The notes below the pieces were generated by a model. That model did no database searches, was not told where the DNA came from, and worked only from the letters and a program-made list of their open reading frames with translations. A stretch of DNA of 64,000 nt, from positions 62,001 through 126,000 of the forward strand of contig NZ_SMKW01000004.1 of the NCBI RefSeq assembly GCF_004348985.1, given 5' to 3'. Below are positions 57,301 through 63,300 of the stretch, one piece after another. Source of the DNA: Saccharopolyspora elongata (GTDB taxonomy: Bacteria > Actinomycetota > Actinomycetes > Mycobacteriales > Pseudonocardiaceae). How positions within the stretch are numbered: position 1 is the stretch's first letter; each line of letters opens with the position of its first letter. The translations under genes and the position numbers were made by a program.

Positions 57301-60300
57301 CGCCGCCGCGCCGACACCCACGCCCGGATCGGCGTGACGCTCAAGCCGATCCGGCCGCGCAGGCTCGGGCCCGAGGAGTACCAGCGCACCAAGAACACCA
57401 CGGTTGGCGGCACCTCGGTGGCGGCGTCGAAGGGCGGCCAGGTCACGTTCGAGCCCGACGTGACGAACTTCGACCTGATCAGCGGCGATGCCGCCCAGCT
57501 CTCGGACGACATCAAGGGCGCGCCCTCCGGGGTGTTCATCTTCCGGTTCTCGCCGTGGAACGCGCGGTGGGGCAGCCAACGCGCCCTGGCCCTCCGCGGC
57601 ACGTCGAAGACGCACTTCACGCCGCTGCCGTCGAGGCGGTTCCTGTTCTCGGTCGGTGTCGAAGCGTCGGTGGTGGCCGAGTCGCAGGCCCGCGGCAACG
57701 TGGACACCTTCGAATTCGTGGGCCGCGAACCGGTGAGCTCGGCGGGCGAGCGGTTCGAGCTGCCCGACTCCGTGCTGCTGTGGTTGACCCAGGAGCAGGC
57801 CGACGCGCTGGCGGACATCCCGCGCGAGGCCCGGAGCCCGGCGCCCGCCGAAGGGGGAGAAAGCCGCGAGCTGCCTCCGCCGCCATCGCTGGTGGGCAAC
57901 GGCGTCTCGCTCGGCATCGGTGCGGTCGACGGGCACCTCGACATCAGCGAAGTCCTGCCGTTGCTGCGGGAGCAGGTCGTCACCGCGCTGGGCCCGGAAG
58001 CCGCGGACGAGTTGCTCCCGCGCTCGCCGCTGACCAGCGCCCACGACAACACCAGGGTCGCCGACGAGCAGTTGTCCAATGTGGACAGGATGTTCGCCGC
58101 GGTGATGAACGGCGGCTCGTCAACGCCGCTGCGCCTGGAACTCCGCTTCCGCGGCCGCACCTACGTCCTCAGCATCGAGGGCGGCTGGGCCGAGCCGCCC
58201 GCCGGGGGCCGGGTCGAGATCGTCCGCAAGCTCGCGGCCCGCGACATCGTGTCGATCGAGGAGACCGGGCAGGAGCAGTCCGGCCGGAACATCCTCGACG
58301 TCACCGGGGTGCTCCGCGGTCAGGGCGAGTTCAAGCAGGCGGACTCGTCGCCGAGCTCCGGCGTGCTGGCCCCGGGCGGCTCGGTCGGGTACGTCCACGT
58401 GTCGCAGGATCACTCCGAGACGTCGGTGCAGAACCACACCGCCGGTTCCTACGGCGCGATCCGCGGCCCGGTCGGCGTCTTCGACGGGAACGTCCAGGTC
58501 ACCGTCAAGATCGTCCGCAAGCTCGGCTTCGACGCCGAGCAGCTGACCGACGTCCACGGCGAGGAGATCGCGAAGGTCGTCGTCGCGCGGCCGGTCGAGG
58601 TCCGCAAGATGGCGGAGGAGACGTTCCTGCCGCCGGGCAGCACCGAATCCCTCGGCGCCGAGCACGGCATCCGGGCGCTGCCCGCCGCGGCCGGGAATCC
58701 CGACGACCTCGCGAAGTGGCGGCAGGACGCGGAACGCAGCCTCTCGCTGCCCGGCTCGGGCGACTACTCGATCGAGCACTACTTCGGCATGGTCAAGACG
58801 CTCCGCGCAGCGGCGAAGCTGGCGCTGGTCGACTCCGGGGTGAGCATCGACACCCGGATCGCGCTCGCGGTGGACAACGCCATCACCCCGGCCACGGTGA
58901 AGGCGGGCCTGCCCACCATGCGGTCGGGGCGCTTCAGCTTCCCGGTCGCCGGTCTCGACCGGATCGTCGAGCTGCATGCCCGCCTCAAGCCGGACCCGAA
59001 GCTGGCCTCCGCCAGCGGACGGGTCGAGATGGACAGCTTCCTCGGGGAAGGCGAAAGCGACGCGGTCGGACTCAGCGCCGGCAGCACCTACTCGTCCACC
59101 GTGTTCGCCCGCGGCGGAGGCGGCTCCGAGCACCCGCAGGGCGAGCAGGAACCTTTCGGTTCGGTGCAGGTGGTCGGCGTGGCGGAGCGATCAGGCCCGG
59201 CGACTCGGCCGGATCTGGTGCTCAACGCTTCGGCGACCACCGAGAGCACCACCGGCCGCGATCCCAAGGCCACGCACCGCGTGACGCACCCCGACCTCAC
59301 CACCCGCGGCCTGCTGGCCGACGTCGAATTCCGCGCCGTGGCGAAGAAACCGGGCGGCGGCTCGGAGACCGGCGTCGCCGAACTGGCCGTCGACAACGCC
59401 TACCTGGTCCGCATGCGGGACGCGGCGGCCGAGCAGCTGGCCGGGAAACTCCCGTCGGCGCTGGCGAAATCCGTCGCCGACCTCGCCCGCGCGAGCAAGG
59501 CGTGGGCGGACGCGGTCGACGCGGTCGAATCGGCGCTCGCCACGGGCGCGGACGTCGCACAGCTGCGCGCGGCGGCGGGCGAGGCGGAAACCGCTTGGTG
59601 GGCGGCGAAGGCGAAGTACCACGAGGACCTCGCGGCCGCGCAAGAGCTGGAGCGGCACTCCGCGCTCGATCTCGCCAGGTCTCAGCAGTCCGCGGAAGCG
59701 GAGGAACGCTTCCAGGGTGTCACCGGCGCGATCCGCCCCATCGTCCCGCCGCCGTTCCTGGCCGGCCTGGACCACCGCGACCTCGCGCCGGACCGGCAGG
59801 TGGCCTTCTTCGAGGCGCTCGACCTCGGTCGGCCCGCTCCCGAGCGCAACACCGTCGCGCCTGCTTCGCGGCCGGACACCGTCGTTGCGACCGCGGACCG
59901 CGAGCTGGTGAAGGCCGTCCACGTCCCGATGCTGGGCGGGCCGGTTGTCGACGAGACGACGTGGGAGAACCTGGAGATCACCGCGCGAACCGCGCGCGAG
60001 CAGGGCTGGACCCCGGTGCTGCTGACCGACGTTCCCCGCGAGTTGTTCGCGGCGGCCAGGACGGTCGCCACCGAGCTGGACGCCATCCGTGCCATGGACC
60101 GGCGCGCGCACGAGCTGGGTTTCGTCGTGGTGAACGTCGACGAGATCTTCAGCAGCGAGTCGCCGATGTCGGCCCAGGACGCGTTCTCGGCGGCGCTGGA
60201 CAACGAGGTCGACGCCGGACGCGATCTGGCGCGCTCGCTCCTCGCCACCGAGGTGCTGCGGCGCTTCGGCGGCGTGGTGGCACCCGGCGAGTACGCGATC

Positions 60301-63300
60301 GGGGACCTGTCGTCGCTGGCCGCGGCGGTGGACACGACCAAGGGCTTCAAGATCGCCGCACCTGCGGCGGACACGGCGCCGGTGGTGATCGCCGCATCGC
60401 AGGGCAACCCGTTCGCCGACTTCTTGGAGCGCGAACTCCTCCGCGCCGCCCGCACCGGCCGCGCGCAGACGGCGGTGGAATCGGCCGTTGCCGCCGCGAC
60501 GAGACTCGGCGACCTGGCAGTGGCCGACGGCGCCGAACACCGCGCGGCACCGCAGGAACCCGACCGCGTGCCCACCAAGGAAGACCTCGACACCCTCGTC
60601 GGCGAGGTCGTGGAGACCTTCGCGCGAGGTCTGCGGGCACGCGGGGATCTGGACTTCGCGGGTGTGAGCCGGTTGTTGGGCGACCATCCGCGCGGGGCGG
60701 TCGTCCTGGAGGCCGCGGTGGCCACCGTGGCGCGGAAGGCGGCGTGGCGAGACGCCATCCGCACGGTCACCTTGCCCGTTCGCGCCGACGGCGCGGCGAA
60801 CGTGTCGACCGAGGCGGAGAAGTGGCTCGCGATCCTCCCGGAGTCCCGGCTGACCGACCGGGGCCTGGTCGCGGGAGCGAGCTTCCACCCGGATCCCTCG
60901 CACGGCGACCTCGAATCCGGCGCGCTCGATGCCGGGCCGACGCTGCGCGACCGGGCGGCGGAGCTGGCCGTGCTGGTCCAGCACGCGCCCGAGGACCGGG
61001 CCACGAGCTTGCGTTCCACCGGCCTGATCCCGGAGTCCGACGCCGAGGGCACGCTGGTTCTGGCGTTGCGCATCCGCGCCGAGCTGCGCGAGGACATCGA
61101 CCGGGCGGGCGAACTCCGGCTGGACAAGGTGGTGTCGCTGGCGAACCGGCACGCCGAGCCGGGCCTCGTGCTGCGCGCCGCGGTCGCGGCCATCGCCGCC
61201 GACGCCGACTTGGCCGAACGCGTCAGGACCGTGGCGATCCTGCCGGTGGGGAACAGCCCCGTCATCGAACTGCTGGACATGCTGGTCTTCGCCGGGGGCC
61301 GGCCGGGCGACTTCTGGTTCGATGCCACGCTTGTGCCAGCCCCGGAGCAGCACGCGCAGTTCCCCGGCTCGCGGCGCTCCGTGGCGCACGACTTCGATCC
61401 GGGCACGACCGCGCCGGCGGACCTGGATCGGCTGAACACGCAGGCCGAGCAGATCGCGGATGCGATCCTCGCCCGGCACCGGGCCGGGCTGGCCATGCCG
61501 GTGGTCGTGGTCGAGGGCGGCGGCCCGGAGCTGGGGCGCGCTCGCCGCGAGGCCGCGGCGGCGGTGCTGGCCCTCGCGATCGACCACAACTTGGCGGCGG
61601 CGCAGGCGGATCTCGACCCGAGCGCGCGCATCGGCCGCGGCCAAGTCCGGTTCGGCATTGCGGTCTCGGCCGCCTCGGTCCCGGCCGAGCAGGTGATCGT
61701 CACCGTCGACGGTTCCCAGGCACCTGAGCAAGCGGCTCCGGCGGACGTCGCGCGGCCCCGGCGGGTCAGGTTCGCCGACGAGGCCGAGCAGCACCCGGCG
61801 CCCGTCCCGGAACCGCCGGAGACACCTTCGATCGCCGCGGAGCTGGTCGTCGAGTTCACCGACGACGGTGACGTCGACTCGCCCGCCGTGGACGAGTTCT
61901 TCGCGCACCTGGTGACCTCCGGTGCGACGGACCTGCTGGTTCGCGGCGGCGGTGACCAGGGCGCGGCGCGCCGCCAGAACGTGGCCGCCGCGCTGACGGC
62001 GGCGCTGAACCAGCGGCCGGGTTCATCGCCCGGCAAGCCGAGCGTGACGATCGATCCCGCGACGGTTGAAGGACCGGTCACCGTGTTGGCCATCCCGTCG
62101 ACCGGCCGCGAGATCATCCTCCGGCGAGACGCGACCCCGCCGAGCACGGATGGTTCGCCCGACGTGGTGCTTGCCGACTACCTGACCGCGCACGCCCGGC
62201 TGCGGGCGGCTCGCGGCCTCGGGCGCGACCTGGTGTCCCTGGTCGTCGCGGCCCCCGAACCCGGCGGCCGACCCGACACCGCCCTGTCCATTGAGGACGA
62301 TTCCGAGGATGTCGACATCCGCACCGCGCTGGCGGATTTCGAGCGAGCCGAACACGATCTCCACGAGTCGGGCTACCGCCCCGCAAACACCAGCGGAGCC
62401 TTCTCCTCCGACGGGGTCGTGCCGGACATCTCCGGCGGCAGCGGCGTTGCGCGCGATGGCAGGCCGCGGCACTGGCCCGAGGACATCGGCGACACCCGGG
62501 CATGGCTGGCGATCGCGGAGCGCCTGCACGACGTGCCGGCGCCCGAGCAGGCGGCGGAGCGAGCCGGGCGGATCGTCGCGATCTACCACGGCGAGCGCGT
62601 GATCGACTACCACAACCCCACCGAGCACGACTTGGTGTACGCCCACATCGTCAACCTCGTCGCGCACCAGCTCACCCTCGACGCGGATTCGGCGAGCCCG
62701 GAGCGCAACGCCGTTCAGCTGGCGATCTACCTGCGCGGGGCGTTCGGCCCGCTGAACATCAACCGCGACGAGTCGGGCCCGGCCCAGTACGCCACGCCGG
62801 AACAGGAGGTCCTCCCGGCACTCGACGCGGACGGCGAGCTCAGCTACTTCGCCACCGGCCAGCTCCGGAGGCGGCCGCTGATCGACAGCAGCGGTCGCGT
62901 CCTCGGCGTCGGGTTCGCCCGTGCCGACGACGGCGCGACTGAAGGGTTCCAGCGTCTTCTACAGAGCCCAGGCAAGCCGTACTACGTGGCGCGCGCCTCT
63001 GATACCAAAGAACCCGTTTCCGACGAACACCTGCTGAGCGTGCCTGCGCCGCAACTGAAGACGCACGACTGGGGAGAGGTCTTCGCCGTCGCCACCCACG
63101 GGAGCCCCCCGGGAGACCGGTTCCGCCTCGCGGAGATCATGGTCGGCGAGGGCGACGAGCCGACGGCCCAGCGGAAGGTCGGTGTTCGAGGTGCCGTGCT
63201 GGCCAAAGCCGTGCTGTCGACGCCCGAATTCCAGGCGGTGGCCGGGCTCGGCGGGCTGAGCACGATCAACCTGCTCGTCTGCCACGCGGCACGCGACCGC

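Noticed and set aside
54154-58044. Open frame of about 1,300 codons on the minus strand under the giant gene
   Set aside because: It is antisense to continuous, recognisable coding sequence on the plus strand. Its translation is rich in Arg, Ala, Gly and His without any fold pattern, as expected from G/C-rich antisense frames.
57555-61727. Open frame of about 1,390 codons in another plus-strand frame
   Set aside because: It is an overlapping frame of the giant gene; the translation is Arg/Gly/Pro-rich with no domain, while the first frame carries the glycosyltransferase-like and beta-module segments.
61330-62290. OmpA-like peptidoglycan-binding domains in the giant protein
   Set aside because: The LNTQAEQIADAIL / VVVVEGGG pattern is only loosely similar and the key binding residues could not be located.
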